Source: Caulobacteraceae bacterium
GTDB lineage: Bacteria; Pseudomonadota; Alphaproteobacteria; Caulobacterales; Caulobacteraceae
Assembly: GCA_019748055.1 (NCBI GenBank)
Contig: JAIEQC010000063.1
Location: forward strand, 1-54,818
Reading direction: 5' to 3'
Length of the DNA stretch: 54,818 bases
Under the pieces are notes generated by a model. The model was not told the DNA's origin. It ran no database searches and worked only from the letters and a program-made list of their open reading frames with translations. Shown piece by piece: positions 18,504 through 27,607 of the stretch (positions are counted from its first letter, which is position 1; each line of letters starts with the position of its first letter). The position numbers and the translations under genes are program-made.

Positions 18504-18547
18504 TTAGGGGTAGGCGGCAGGGCGACGCGGACCTCTCCTACCCCTAA
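18504..18547. terminator. Inverted repeat between convergent pgsA and S46 peptidase genes
   Basis: TTAGGGGTAGG at 18504-18514 pairs perfectly with CCTACCCCTAA at 18537-18547 across a 22-base loop. It fills the gap between two genes that converge (pgsA ends 18494, the peptidase ends 18565). The stem ends in TTA/TAA, not a long T run, so a bidirectional transcription stop is likely but not proven. Confidence 0.6.
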
Positions 18548-18564
18548 CGACTACCCCTGCCGAC

Positions 18565-20634
18565 TCACCCGACCCCCAGCTCTTCCAGCAGGTGATCCAT
18601 CCCGTAGACGTCGCGGAGAGCGACCGTCACCGCGCCCGTCGTGACGATGACCGAGCGATTGACGTTCGGATCGTACCCATAGGCGTTGCGCTGGGTCAGG
18701 ATGGTGGAGTCGAAGTTGGCCCCCACGATCTCGCCCGCCGCGTTGACCGCGGGCGACCCCGACGAGCCGCCGATGGTGTCGGTGGACACCGCCATGTTCA
18801 GCACGGTGTCGGCCGGGATGCGGTCGCGCGCGGCCAGCAGCCTGGGCGCGACGTCGAACGGCGCGGCGCCGGTCATGCGGTCCCACAGGCCGGCGAAGGT
18901 GGTGAAGGCCGGCACGGTCTGGCCCTGATAGGTCCAGCCCTCGACCCGGCCCCACGTCAGACGCAGGGTGCCGGTGGCGTCCGGGTAGACGCTGTCGCCA
19001 TAGGCCCCGAAGCGGGCGCGGGCCAGGGTTTCCGAGGCGCGGTCGGTCGGGCCGACGACGCGCTCCTCCCACTCGGCGCGGGCGGCGCGGCTCTCGTCCT
19101 GGATCGACAGCACCCACTGGATCAGGGGGTCATCCGAGGCCTCGATCGCCTCCAGCCCGCCGTCCCACAGGGCGCGACGCACCGCCGGATCGGCCAGCTT
19201 CGTCCCGCCGATGACGCGGGCGGCCAGGCCCTCGGGCGACTCCCGGCCCAGCAATCCCCGAACCCGGGGATCGTCGACCGTCAGCCATTCGCGGGTCTTG
19301 GACAGCCACCAGCCCAGCTGCATCTCCTCCAGCTCGGGATAGATCGGGCGCTCGGCGGCGATGCGGCTCTGGGCGGCGCCCAAGCGGCCGTCGACGTATT
19401 CCGGCAGACGCTCGCCGGACGGCTTGGCCCGCTCCTGCGCCGCTCGGACCAGGGTCCAGGCGTAGCCGAACAGCACCGAGCCGCCGCCGGCGCGGGCCTC
19501 GAGCATGGCATAGGAGGGATACAGCGCGCGCTGGATCGGCTGGATCGCCGCCAGCTCGCCCCACGGGTCGCCGACGTCGGCCGCCAGCGCCGGGTTCGCC
19601 GCCACGCGGGCCTTGAAGTCGGCCTCGTCCGCGGCCCGCTTCGCCATGAAGTCGACGTCGATCAGGGCGCGCATGCGGCCGATGCCGCGCTTGTAGGTGT
19701 TCTCCAGCGACACCAGCGGATCCATCACCTCGAAGGCGCGCTGGGGGCTTTCCTCGCCATAGCGGATCATGCGGCCGCGCAGCTCCGACGTGATCAGCTG
19801 ATCCATCGGCAGGATCACGTCGCGGACGGTGTACAGCTGGTCCTGGGTCAGCAGGCGCTGGGTCGCGCCGGGGCTTCCGGTGACGAAGATGGGCTGGCCC
19901 TCGACGGGCTTCGACGCGTTCCATTTGAAATGGATCGGCGTCGCCGCCGGCGCGCCGTTCTCGTACAGGCGGATGAAGGCCGCATCGATCGAGAAGCGCG
20001 GGAAGTTGAAGTTGTCCAGGTCGCCGCCGAAGGTCGCGGCGCGGTCCTCGGGCGCCCAGGCCAGGCGCACGTCGGCATAGCGCTTGTAGGTGTACAGCTT
20101 GAACTGGCCGCCCCGGTACAGGGTCACGACCTGGCAGCGGCTGTCGGTCTTGCCGGCGCACGCCTCGGCCTCGATGGCGGCGGCCTCGGCGTCACGGGCG
20201 CGGACGAAGGCGGCGCCCGACTGACCGGCGCCCGCCGCCTGCATGCGCTGGGTGACGTCCGCGATGTCGGTCAGGATCTCGGCCGAGGCGCCGGGGCAGC
20301 GCTTCTCCTCGGCGCGCGAGGCGGGCAGGAAGCCGGTGGCGGCGTAGTTCACCTGGGGCGTCGACAGCTGCGCCACGCACGAGGCGACGCAGTGGTTGTT
20401 GGTCATGACCAGCCCCTCGTCCGAGACCACGCCCGCCGAACAGCCGCCGAACTTGACCGACGACAGCCGCACCCGGTCCAGCCACGCCTGGTCGATGTTG
20501 GTGCCCAGCGTCGCGTTGACCCGCGCGATGGGGAAGTTGTCGAAGGTCCACATCCCCTCGCCCGCCTGCACGGCGGGGGCGGCGATCAGGGTGAGGGCGG
20601 TCGCGGCGGCGACGATCCGGCGGCCGAGGGTCAT
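18565..20634 (-). CDS. S46 family dipeptidyl-peptidase (DPP7/DPP11-like)
   Basis: Periplasmic serine exopeptidase releasing dipeptides from peptide N-termini. The 689-residue protein starts with a signal peptide (MTLGRRIVAAATALTLIAAPAVQAGEG), then MWTFDNFP, the first conserved segment of S46 enzymes. The chymotrypsin-like triad is visible: His in LVMTNNHCVA, an Asp in the LDNFNFPRFSIDAAF region, and Ser in DTIGGSSGSPAVN near the end. I used ATG 20634 over 20697 because it opens the signal peptide. S46 peptidases are typical of amino-acid-using Gram-negatives such as Caulobacterales, Xanthomonadales and Bacteroidetes. Confidence 0.93.
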   Translation of the reverse strand: MTLGRRIVAAATALTLIAAPAVQAGEGMWTFDNFPIARVNATLGTNIDQAWLDRVRLSSVKFGGCSAGVVSDEGLVMTNNHCVASCVAQLSTPQVNYAATGFLPASRAEEKRCPGASAEILTDIADVTQRMQAAGAGQSGAAFVRARDAEAAAIEAEACAGKTDSRCQVVTLYRGGQFKLYTYKRYADVRLAWAPEDRAATFGGDLDNFNFPRFSIDAAFIRLYENGAPAATPIHFKWNASKPVEGQPIFVTGSPGATQRLLTQDQLYTVRDVILPMDQLITSELRGRMIRYGEESPQRAFEVMDPLVSLENTYKRGIGRMRALIDVDFMAKRAADEADFKARVAANPALAADVGDPWGELAAIQPIQRALYPSYAMLEARAGGGSVLFGYAWTLVRAAQERAKPSGERLPEYVDGRLGAAQSRIAAERPIYPELEEMQLGWWLSKTREWLTVDDPRVRGLLGRESPEGLAARVIGGTKLADPAVRRALWDGGLEAIEASDDPLIQWVLSIQDESRAARAEWEERVVGPTDRASETLARARFGAYGDSVYPDATGTLRLTWGRVEGWTYQGQTVPAFTTFAGLWDRMTGAAPFDVAPRLLAARDRIPADTVLNMAVSTDTIGGSSGSPAVNAAGEIVGANFDSTILTQRNAYGYDPNVNRSVIVTTGAVTVALRDVYGMDHLLEELGVG

Positions 20635-20719
20635 GGGCGAGGCTCCGACACGAAAACTGACGCGGCGGACATTGGCGGGGGGAGGGGGTGGTGGCAAGCG
20701 GCGAGCTCCCGCCGTAACA

Positions 20720-21064
20720 TCAGGCCTCGGCAGGAACGTGCGGATACAGCGCTGTCGCCATCAACTGCCGCCGACCTTCGTGGTCAGCCCGTTGGTACTC
20801 CGGCAGGGACGTGATCCGATGGCGCACCCGCGTCAGATGATGGGTGACGACCCAGTCGGAATAGTGCTCCGCGGCCGTGCCACGGTCCGCTTCCAGTGCC
20901 GTCATCGCCGCGCGGAGAATCTCGTTGATGGGCGGGCTCAGGAGCCCCGTCGCCGTCTCGTCATCGAAGAACTTGGCCCTTAGCGCCAGCTGAAGGCAAA
21001 GCGCCACGTCACCGGACCCCTCGAAGGTGAGCGAGACCCGTCGGTCCCCGGATTGGACGTCCAT
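20720..21064 (-). CDS. Hypothetical protein, 114 aa
   Basis: I do not recognise this gene. It encodes an acidic, soluble protein without signal or membrane segment: MDVQSGDRRVSLTFEGSGDVALCLQLALRAKFF at the start and a helical, His/Arg-containing C-terminal half (HYSDWVVTHHLTRVRHRI). Its start lies 10 bases after the stop of the fatty-acid desaturase on the same strand, so it is probably the second gene of that operon. I used ATG 21064 instead of 21127, since the upstream codons overlap the desaturase and read as low-complexity Arg/Cys. Confidence 0.55.
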   Translation of the reverse strand: MDVQSGDRRVSLTFEGSGDVALCLQLALRAKFFDDETATGLLSPPINEILRAAMTALEADRGTAAEHYSDWVVTHHLTRVRHRITSLPEYQRADHEGRRQLMATALYPHVPAEA

Positions 21065-21074
21065 CGCGATCTCC

Positions 21075-22025
21075 TCAAGCCGTCGTTCGCAAGGAGCGGG
21101 AAGTCGCCTCCCGCAGCACCGCCACATACCCCGGCGCGACTTCCATCCGCCGCCCCGGCTCGGTCGCTCTCACCGCCCGGTGCAGGGCGGGCAGTTTCCA
21201 GCAGGGGACGTGCATGAACAGGTGGTGCTCGGCGTGGAAGTTGACCCAGTAGGGGGCGATGAAGGCGCGTTCCCACCATGACGCCCGAGTGGTGCGGGCG
21301 GCGCGGAAGGGGTCGTCGGCCGAGCCCTCGACGCAGGCGTGCTCGGCGATGTTCCTCAGCCGAGTGACCATCGGGAACCACGTCGCCAGCGGCAGCAGCC
21401 ACAGGGCCAGCCACGCCCACCAGACCCCGCCCAGCGCCATGACGGCGAACAGGGCGGCGTTGACCAGAAGGAACGGCAAAACCGACTTGCCGGTGACCAC
21501 GGCCCCTTCGGCCACGTCCGCATCCCGCCGTGACTGAATCGCCTTCACCGCGAACAGCACTCGCTGTTTGAAGAAGGTCTGGCCCGTCAGGTCGCGCACG
21601 ATCTTGCGGCGCAGGGACGCGCGGCTGACAGGAAAGGGCGCGGACAGGATCAGGTCGGGGTCCTCGGCCTGCTGGGCGTATTTGTGGTGGGCCAGGTGAT
21701 AGGGGCGATAGGCGTCCAGGCTGGCGCCCACCGGCACGGCGCACAGCCAGTGGCCCAGAAAGTCGTTCAGCCGCCGGTTCGGCGACAGGCCGCCATGCGC
21801 CGCCTCGTGCATCAGGATGGCCAGCCCAAGCTGCCGCGTGCCGATCACCATGACGCAGACGGGGATCAGGATCGGCCAGATCACGCCGACCGCCGTCGCC
21901 AGCGCGATCATGCCCCAGCAGTGCGCGACCAGCAGCGGCCCGACCCAGCCGGCGCGGGTCTGGAACGGCGCCCATTGTTCGTGCGTGAAGACGTCGGCGG
22001 CGCGGACTCGCGGTGCGGCGGGCAT
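21075..22025 (-). CDS. Membrane fatty-acid desaturase
   Basis: Integral-membrane di-iron desaturase or hydroxylase acting on acyl chains or carotenoid-like lipids, 316 residues. The three histidine boxes are present: MHEAAHGG (about 73-80), HLAHHKY (about 110-116) and HAEHHLFMHVP (about 265-275), with an added EHACVEG segment. Hydrophobic stretches between the boxes fit four membrane helices. FAEHxL-type and DPDL features match the bacterial fatty acid desaturase class; exact substrate cannot be told. A small unknown gene follows after 10 bases. Confidence 0.92.
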   Translation of the reverse strand: MPAAPRVRAADVFTHEQWAPFQTRAGWVGPLLVAHCWGMIALATAVGVIWPILIPVCVMVIGTRQLGLAILMHEAAHGGLSPNRRLNDFLGHWLCAVPVGASLDAYRPYHLAHHKYAQQAEDPDLILSAPFPVSRASLRRKIVRDLTGQTFFKQRVLFAVKAIQSRRDADVAEGAVVTGKSVLPFLLVNAALFAVMALGGVWWAWLALWLLPLATWFPMVTRLRNIAEHACVEGSADDPFRAARTTRASWWERAFIAPYWVNFHAEHHLFMHVPCWKLPALHRAVRATEPGRRMEVAPGYVAVLREATSRSLRTTA

Positions 22026-22096
22026 GGCTCGACGATACCCCTGAACCGGATCAGGATGAAGCCGCGCGCGTTCGGGCGTCGGGCCGGAGACACGAC

Positions 22097-22744
22097 ATGG
22101 ACGGGGTTTCGATCGAAGCGGCGAGGGAGACGCTGGCGGGCCTGTGGGGTCAGGCGGGAGTGACCTGGGTTCTCCCCGTGCTGCTGGGGCTGGGCCTTGC
22201 CGCAGCGACGGGGCTGCGCACCTTCCTGCCGCTGCTGATGATGGCGGGCGCCGAGCGGCTGAACCTGTTCGGCCTGCAGCTGAACGACAGCTGGAGCTGG
22301 GTCACCTCGGACGCGGCGATGATCGCGCTGGGCGTCGCGGCCGTGATCGAGTTCGTCGGCGACAAGATCCCCGGCGTGGACCATGCCCTGCATTCGCTGG
22401 GTCTGGTTGCCCGGCCCGTCGCGGCGGCGGTGGCGGCCGGCGGGCTGTTCGCGGGGGTCGATCCGACCACGGCGGCGGTGGCGGGGGTGATCGTCGGCGC
22501 GCCTACGGCGCTGGCCTTCAACGCGGCACAAGGGTCGGCTCGGGTTGCCTCGACCACCACGACAGCCGGGCTCGGCAATCCGGCGCTGAGCCTGATCGAG
22601 GACGTGCTGAGCGTCTTCACCGTGATCCTGGCGTTCCTGGCGCCGATCCTGATCCCGGTCCTGCTGATCGTACTGGCGGTGGTCGTGTTCCGCCTGGCGC
22701 GGCGGCTGCGACGGCGCAGGGAAGGTCAGGCGCGGCCGGCCTGA
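22097..22744 (+). CDS. DUF4126 family membrane protein
   Basis: A 215-residue membrane protein of unknown function. Hydrophobic helices cover VTWVLPVLLGLGLAAATGLRTFLPLLMM, AAMIALGVAAVIEFVGDKIPGVDH, LVARPVAAAVAAGGLFAG and FTVILAFLAPILIPVLLIVLAVVVF. The AATGLRTFLPLL and EFVGDKIPGVDHALH motifs are those of DUF4126. The C-terminus is a basic tail (ARRLRRRREGQARPA). Start ATG 22097 places a short amphipathic segment before the first helix. It is convergent with the RAM-domain gene. Confidence 0.85.
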   Translation: MDGVSIEAARETLAGLWGQAGVTWVLPVLLGLGLAAATGLRTFLPLLMMAGAERLNLFGLQLNDSWSWVTSDAAMIALGVAAVIEFVGDKIPGVDHALHSLGLVARPVAAAVAAGGLFAGVDPTTAAVAGVIVGAPTALAFNAAQGSARVASTTTTAGLGNPALSLIEDVLSVFTVILAFLAPILIPVLLIVLAVVVFRLARRLRRRREGQARPA

Positions 22745-22754
22745 CGCATGCGCC

Positions 22755-23012
22755 TCAGGCCTTCGACGGCAGGAAGGGCGAGAAGGTGATGACGGTGAAG
22801 GTGTCGCGGATGTGCGGCCGCGTCTGCACCGACCGGGTCACGAAGGTGCCGATGTCCATGTCCTTCGGCAGGTTGAACTTGGCCAGCAGGTCGTACTGGC
22901 CCGACGTGGAATAGACCTCCGACACATGCTCGACCTCGTCCACGATGTCGGCCGCCACGTCGTTGGCATGGCCCAGCTCGCATTTGATGAAGACGAAGAT
23001 GGCGGTCATCAT
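22755..23012 (-). CDS. Standalone Lrp/AsnC ligand-binding (RAM) domain protein
   Basis: An 85-residue single-domain protein: TAIFVFIKCELG, DIVDEVEHVSEVYSTSGQYDLLAKFNL and TFVTRSVQTRPHIRDTFTVITF, the beta-alpha-beta-beta-alpha-beta pattern of the RAM domain. There is no helix-turn-helix, so it cannot bind DNA alone. Known relatives bind amino acids or assemble with full-length Lrp-type regulators. The likely ligand and partner are unknown. It is divergent from the hydrolase gene at 23043. Confidence 0.88.
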   Translation of the reverse strand: MMTAIFVFIKCELGHANDVAADIVDEVEHVSEVYSTSGQYDLLAKFNLPKDMDIGTFVTRSVQTRPHIRDTFTVITFSPFLPSKA

Positions 23013-23042
23013 GGCGGCGGTTCCCTTGGTGCGAGGCTTCTA

Positions 23043-23864
23043 GTGGCGGACGACGCGGCGGGCGGCAAGCCGATCGATCTCGAAGCCGAGTACAACAACC
23101 GCGCCCGCGTGGCCGACCATCAGGCGATCATGCTGCGCTGGAAGGCCGAGAGCGAGGCGGCGCGGGCGGTGCGGCCGCCGGTGGAGGTGCGATACGGCTT
23201 GGGGCCGCGCGAGGTGATGGACCTGTTCGAGGCGGTCGAGGGCGCCCCGGTCGCGGTCTTCCTGCACGGCGGCTACTGGCAGGCGCTGGACCGCAGCTGG
23301 TTCAGCTGGATCGCGCCGGCGCTTGTCGGCCGGGGGGTGAGCGTGGCCATCCCCTCCTACGACCTGGCCCCCTCGGTGCGTCTGGGCCGCATCCTCATGC
23401 AGGTGCGCGACGCCGTGGAGGCGGTGCGGGCCCGGACCGGCGCGCGGCCCGTCGTGTTCGGCCACTCCGCGGGCGGTCACATGGCGGCGGCCATGCTGTC
23501 GGAAGGGCGGGCGTCCGCCGCGCTGGCCATCAGCGGCGTGTTCGATCTTGAGCCCCTGATCCCGACGTCGCTGAACGTCGCCCTGGGGCTGGACGTGCCG
23601 GAGGCCCGCGCGCTCAGCGTCACCAACTGGCCCGTGCCCGACGGCTCCACCCCCGGCGGCACGACGCTGGACTGCTGGGTCGGCGGGGAGGAAAGCGCGG
23701 AGTTCATCCGCCAGTCGCGCGACATGGCGGCGCTGTGGGGCGCGCGGGGCGTGGAGACGCGGGTGGAGGTCTTAAACGGCCTGAACCACTTCACCGTGCT
23801 GGATCTGCTGAGCGACGCGGACAGCGCGATGGTGGGGCGGGTGGTGGAGATGGCGAAACCATAA
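23043..23864 (+). CDS. Alpha/beta hydrolase, arylformamidase-like
   Basis: Serine hydrolase of about 273 residues. It has oxyanion-hole motif HGGYW (VAVFLHGGYWQALDRSWFSW), nucleophile elbow FGHSAGGHMAA, and C-terminal acid and base regions (LDCWVGGEES and NGLNHFTVLDLL). HGGYW together with GHSAGGH is typical of kynurenine formamidases and related esterases, but no tryptophan-catabolism genes are nearby, so the substrate is open. I place the start at GTG 23043; no good ATG precedes the conserved N-terminal helix IDLEAEYNNRARV. Confidence 0.82.
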   Translation: MADDAAGGKPIDLEAEYNNRARVADHQAIMLRWKAESEAARAVRPPVEVRYGLGPREVMDLFEAVEGAPVAVFLHGGYWQALDRSWFSWIAPALVGRGVSVAIPSYDLAPSVRLGRILMQVRDAVEAVRARTGARPVVFGHSAGGHMAAAMLSEGRASAALAISGVFDLEPLIPTSLNVALGLDVPEARALSVTNWPVPDGSTPGGTTLDCWVGGEESAEFIRQSRDMAALWGARGVETRVEVLNGLNHFTVLDLLSDADSAMVGRVVEMAKP

Positions 23865-23868
23865 GTTC

Positions 23869-23996
23869 CCGCTCATCCCCGCAGAAGCGGGGACCCGGTG
23901 CTTTCGTGTTGCTGGGCGCGTGAGATATGCATGTCGGACCACTGGAAATTCCGGTCGCTCAAAGGACTGGGTCCCCGCTTCTGCGGGGATGAGCGG
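23869..23996. repeat. Perfect 28-bp terminal inverted repeat element, 128 bp
   Basis: Arms at 23869-23896 and 23969-23996 are perfect reverse complements, separated by 72 bases. Each arm holds its own small hairpin (CCCCGC AGAA GCGGGG) next to ATCC/GGAT and GACCC/GGGTC ends. The element fills the gap between the hydrolase stop and the aldolase start. It has the form of a short nonautonomous (MITE-like or REP-pair) repeat. The CATCCCCGC..GCGGGGACCC type is, from memory, a common dispersed repeat of Caulobacterales and other alphaproteobacteria. Confidence 0.8.
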
Positions 23997-24004
23997 AGAC
24001 AGAG

Positions 24005-24676
24005 ATGCCCCACGACCGTCTGAGCGTGCTGACCGCCCTGGAGGCGCAGGGCGTCTGTCCGGTGTTCTATCACGCCGACCCGGAGGTCTGCCTGAACGTC
24101 ATCCGGGCCTGCGCGAGGGGCGGGGCGCCGGTGGTGGAGTTCACAAACCGGGGCGACTTCGCCGTCGACCTGTTCGGGGATATCGCGCGCGAGCTGCAGA
24201 GAACCGACCCCGACGTCATCCTTGGCATCGGCTCGGTGATCGACGCGGGCACGGCCTCGACCTTCCTGAACCGGGGCGCGCGCTTCGTGGTCAGCCCGGG
24301 GCTGGTCGAGGAGGTCGCGCGGACCTGCAACCGGCGCATGACCGCCTACTTCCCGGGCTGCGGCTCGGTGACCGAGATCCTGAAGGCGCAGGAGCTGGGC
24401 TGCGAGATCGTGAAGCTGTTCCCCGGCGCCAGCGTCGGCGGGCCGGACTTCGTCAAGGCGGTTCTCGGACCCATGCCGTGGACCAAGATCATGCCGACGG
24501 GCGGCGTCGATCCGGACGCGGCGTCGATCGCCAGGTGGTTCGGCAGCGGCATCGTCGCGGCCGGCATGGGCTCGAAACTGATCACGGACGCGGCGGTGAA
24601 GGCCGGCGACTGGGGCGCGATCGAGGCCGAGGTCAGGAAGGCCGTCGAGGCGGTGAAGGCGTTCCGGGAGGGCTGA
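24005..24676 (+). CDS. KDPG/KHG aldolase family protein
   Basis: Class I aldolase splitting 2-keto-3-deoxy-6-phosphogluconate (Entner-Doudoroff pathway) or 4-hydroxy-2-oxoglutarate. The 223 residues show the active-site glutamate region GGAPVVEFTNRG, the Schiff-base lysine in CEIVKLFPGASVGG and the phosphate-binding MPTGGVDPD. Sequence before it (GVCPVFYHADPEVCLNVIRAC) fits the TIM barrel start. It stands alone, without edd or zwf nearby; the start is 9 bases after the inverted-repeat element. I leave the symbol blank because the exact substrate is not certain. Confidence 0.85.
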   Translation: MPHDRLSVLTALEAQGVCPVFYHADPEVCLNVIRACARGGAPVVEFTNRGDFAVDLFGDIARELQRTDPDVILGIGSVIDAGTASTFLNRGARFVVSPGLVEEVARTCNRRMTAYFPGCGSVTEILKAQELGCEIVKLFPGASVGGPDFVKAVLGPMPWTKIMPTGGVDPDAASIARWFGSGIVAAGMGSKLITDAAVKAGDWGAIEAEVRKAVEAVKAFREG

Positions 24677-24688
24677 CGCCCTCCCGTC

Positions 24689-27550
24689 TCACTCGATCCC
24701 CAGGTCGGCCCGGTTCAGGTCGACGTCCTCGGCCTTGATCACCACCAGGTCGGGGTGCGCGGCGCGCATCGTTTCGAGGAACTGCGAGGCGTCGCCGACG
24801 ACGACGACGTAGGCGCGTTCGCGGCCCAGCCAGCGGTTCGCCACGTCAGAGACGGCGGCGGGGTCCGTCGCCCGCAGGCGGGTCGGCCAGGTCTCGATCT
24901 CGGACAGCGGCAGGCCGAGCACCACGGTGTTGCCGATGAAGCCGCCCAAGCCGCCCGTGGTCTCAAGCGAACGGGAGAATCCGCCCAGCACGAAGTTCTC
25001 GCGGTCGGTGACGGCCTGGTCGGCGACGGGTTCGGTCTTCAGCCGATCGATCTCGTCGAGCACCAGACCCAGGACCTCGGTCGCGCTCTCGTTCTTGGTC
25101 TGGGTTGTCGCGGTCAGGACGGAACCGTCGGCGCGGGCCGACAGGCCGGAATAGGCGCCGTAGCTGAGGCCGCGTTTGGCCCGCACCTCGTTGAACAGTC
25201 GCCCGCCGCTGCCGCCGCCGATGACGGCGTTGGCCACGGTGGCGGCGGCCCAGTCGGCGGAGTCACGGTCGGGACCGCGCACGGCGACGGCGACCGCCGC
25301 CTGTCCGGCGCCCGGCATGTCGATCACCAGCACGCGCGGGGGCGTCGGATCGCCGGCGCGATCGGCGACCGTCGGGGCGGCGCCGGCGGGGCGGGGCCAG
25401 TCGCCGAAGGTGGCCTCTGCGAAGGCGAAGGCGGCCTCGGGCTCCACGCCGCCGGTGATCACCAAGGCGGCGTTGTCGGGCCGCCACCAGCGGCCGTGGT
25501 GGGCCACCACGTCGTCGCGGGTCAGGGCCGCGAGGCTCTCGGCCGTGCCCGACGACGGCGCGCCGTAGGGGGCCGCGCCGTAGACCAGACGGTCCAGGGC
25601 GGCGCCGGCCAGGGTGGCCGGGTCGCGCAGGGCGACGCGCAGACCGTTGATGCCGCGCGTGCGCTGACGCTCCAGCTCCGCCGCCGGGAAGTCGGGACGC
25701 AACACCACGTCGGCGAAGATCGGCCCGGCGCCCTCCAGCGAGGCGATGGGCGCCGACAGACTGACCGAGGTCGAGTCCAGTCCGGCCCCGGCGCCGATCG
25801 AAGCTCCGAGCGATTCCAGAGACGCCGCGATCTGCGGCGCCGTCCGGCCGCCCGCGCCTTCCCGCGCCAGATTCGCCGTGCCTGAGGCGAGGCCCATCCG
25901 ACCTTCTGGATCGCCGGCCGCGCCGCCGCCGATGATCAGCTGGGCGTTGACGATCGGCAGATCGGTGGACTTGGCCACGATGACGCGCAGCCCGTTCGGC
26001 AGAGTGCGCTCGGCCACGGCGGGAACCGCGGCGACGCGCGCCGCGCCCGGCGCGGGCGGCGCCATGCGCCGACCCTCGGGCAGCAGTTCGTTCGGCGGCA
26101 GGATCGCCGGCGGCACCGAGACGAAGGTCGGAACCGGCGCGGGGTTGCGCCAGCTGTCCTCCGGCACACCCTCGGGACGTTGGCTCTCGTCCAGATATCG
26201 GACGCGCACGACGGCGTCGTCGCGCAGATAGGTGCGGGCGACGCGCAGCACGTCGTCGGCGGTCACGGCCTGGACGGCGGCCAGACGGGCGTCGGGGGCT
26301 TTCGGGTCGTTTTCGGACACCAGGGCCTGGCCCAGGATGAAGGCGCGGCCGGACGCGGTCTCGCGCTGGCGCAGTTCGGACGAGACGATCTCCATCTTGG
26401 CCTCGTCCAGCTCAGCCTGGGTGACGGGATTGGCGCGGATCTCGGCGATCACGGCGTCGTAGGATGCCTCGGCCTGCTCCAGCGTCTTGCCCTGGGCGAC
26501 GATGACGGTGCCGGAGACGACGCCGTCCTCCTCCATGGTGTTGGCCCCGAAGGAGGCGCTGGTGGCGACCTGGTCCGCATAGACCAGCCGTTGGTACAGG
26601 CGGCTGTTCTGTCCGCGCGACAGGATGCCCTGCAGCACGTCCAGCGCGGCGGCGTCGGGGTGGTCGGCCGCCACGCCCGGCCAGATGCGGCCGATCGCGG
26701 GAAGCGGCACATTGGGCGCATAGGCGACGACGTCGCGCGGCTGGGTGCGGGGCGTCTCGACCGGCCGCTGGAACACCGGAACCGGGCGGTCCGGGTTCGG
26801 AATCTCGCCGAAATACTGATCGACCCATCGGTCCAGCTGGGCCGGATCGAAATTGCCCGAGACGATCAGGGTCGCGGTGGCGGGCCGATAGTAGGCCTCG
26901 TGGAAGGCGCGAGCGTCGTCGATGGTGGCGGCGTCCAGTTCCTCGATGGAGCCGATCACGCTGCGACGATAGATGCTCTCGTCGAAGCTGTTGTCGCCGA
27001 TCACGAAGCGACCCAGCCGGCCGTAGGGGGGCGCGTAGACGCGCTGACGCAGTTCTTCCTTCACGATCGACCGCTCGGCGTCGAACACCGCCTGATCGAC
27101 CACCGGCCGCGCCATGCGCTCGGCATGGGTCCAGAGCATCATCTCCAGATACTCGGGCGGAACGGTCTCGTAGTAGTTGGTGAAGTCCTGGCCGGTCGAG
27201 GCGTTGCGGCTGCCGCCCGCATTCTCGACCCAGGTCGAGATCTGGCCGTAGGGGATGTTGACCGTCTTGCGGCTGAGGATGTGCTCGAACAGGTGGGCGA
27301 AGCCCGAGCGGCCCTCGGGATCATCCTTGCCGCCGACATCGTACCAGACCTGCACCGTGACGGTGCCGGCCGTCGGGTCCGGCATGGCGTAGACGTCCAG
27401 CCCGTTCGGCAGCTCGCGATGGGTGTACTGCAGCGGCGGCACGGCGATGACCGAGGCGTCCTGGGCTTGAGCCAGGCCTGGGACGGCGGCCATGAGCGCC
27501 AGAACCGAGGCGGCGGCCAGAGCGGCGCGCAGGGGACGAAGACGGGACAT
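24689..27550 (-). CDS. Periplasmic M16 family zinc metallopeptidase, two-lobe type
   Basis: A 953-residue pitrilysin-type peptidase with a signal peptide (RAALAAASVLALMAAVPGLAQAQ). The N-terminal lobe carries the inverted zinc motif HLFEH, in GFAHLFEHILS, and the downstream glutamate in IVKEELRQ. The C-terminal lobe has the M16 fold sequence (ERTLPNGLRVIVAKS) without HxxEH, so it is the usual inactive half. Such two-lobe enzymes degrade peptides in the periplasm. Convergent with the aldolase gene. An imperfect dyad TTACG-GTGA-CGTAA lies about 60 bases upstream of the start. Confidence 0.93.
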   Translation of the reverse strand: MSRLRPLRAALAAASVLALMAAVPGLAQAQDASVIAVPPLQYTHRELPNGLDVYAMPDPTAGTVTVQVWYDVGGKDDPEGRSGFAHLFEHILSRKTVNIPYGQISTWVENAGGSRNASTGQDFTNYYETVPPEYLEMMLWTHAERMARPVVDQAVFDAERSIVKEELRQRVYAPPYGRLGRFVIGDNSFDESIYRRSVIGSIEELDAATIDDARAFHEAYYRPATATLIVSGNFDPAQLDRWVDQYFGEIPNPDRPVPVFQRPVETPRTQPRDVVAYAPNVPLPAIGRIWPGVAADHPDAAALDVLQGILSRGQNSRLYQRLVYADQVATSASFGANTMEEDGVVSGTVIVAQGKTLEQAEASYDAVIAEIRANPVTQAELDEAKMEIVSSELRQRETASGRAFILGQALVSENDPKAPDARLAAVQAVTADDVLRVARTYLRDDAVVRVRYLDESQRPEGVPEDSWRNPAPVPTFVSVPPAILPPNELLPEGRRMAPPAPGAARVAAVPAVAERTLPNGLRVIVAKSTDLPIVNAQLIIGGGAAGDPEGRMGLASGTANLAREGAGGRTAPQIAASLESLGASIGAGAGLDSTSVSLSAPIASLEGAGPIFADVVLRPDFPAAELERQRTRGINGLRVALRDPATLAGAALDRLVYGAAPYGAPSSGTAESLAALTRDDVVAHHGRWWRPDNAALVITGGVEPEAAFAFAEATFGDWPRPAGAAPTVADRAGDPTPPRVLVIDMPGAGQAAVAVAVRGPDRDSADWAAATVANAVIGGGSGGRLFNEVRAKRGLSYGAYSGLSARADGSVLTATTQTKNESATEVLGLVLDEIDRLKTEPVADQAVTDRENFVLGGFSRSLETTGGLGGFIGNTVVLGLPLSEIETWPTRLRATDPAAVSDVANRWLGRERAYVVVVGDASQFLETMRAAHPDLVVIKAEDVDLNRADLGIE

Positions 27551-27607
27551 GGGCGAAAGCTCCTCGACGGGTCGCCGGACCCTATCAGGGCGGGAAGGCG
27601 GCGAAAG

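Noticed and set aside
18592..20814. 740-codon plus-strand open frame
   Set aside because: Antisense to the S46 peptidase, low-complexity composition, no domain.
23873..24073. Small open frame across the inverted-repeat element
   Set aside because: Coding potential comes from the palindrome itself (same peptide at both ends), with no conserved protein.
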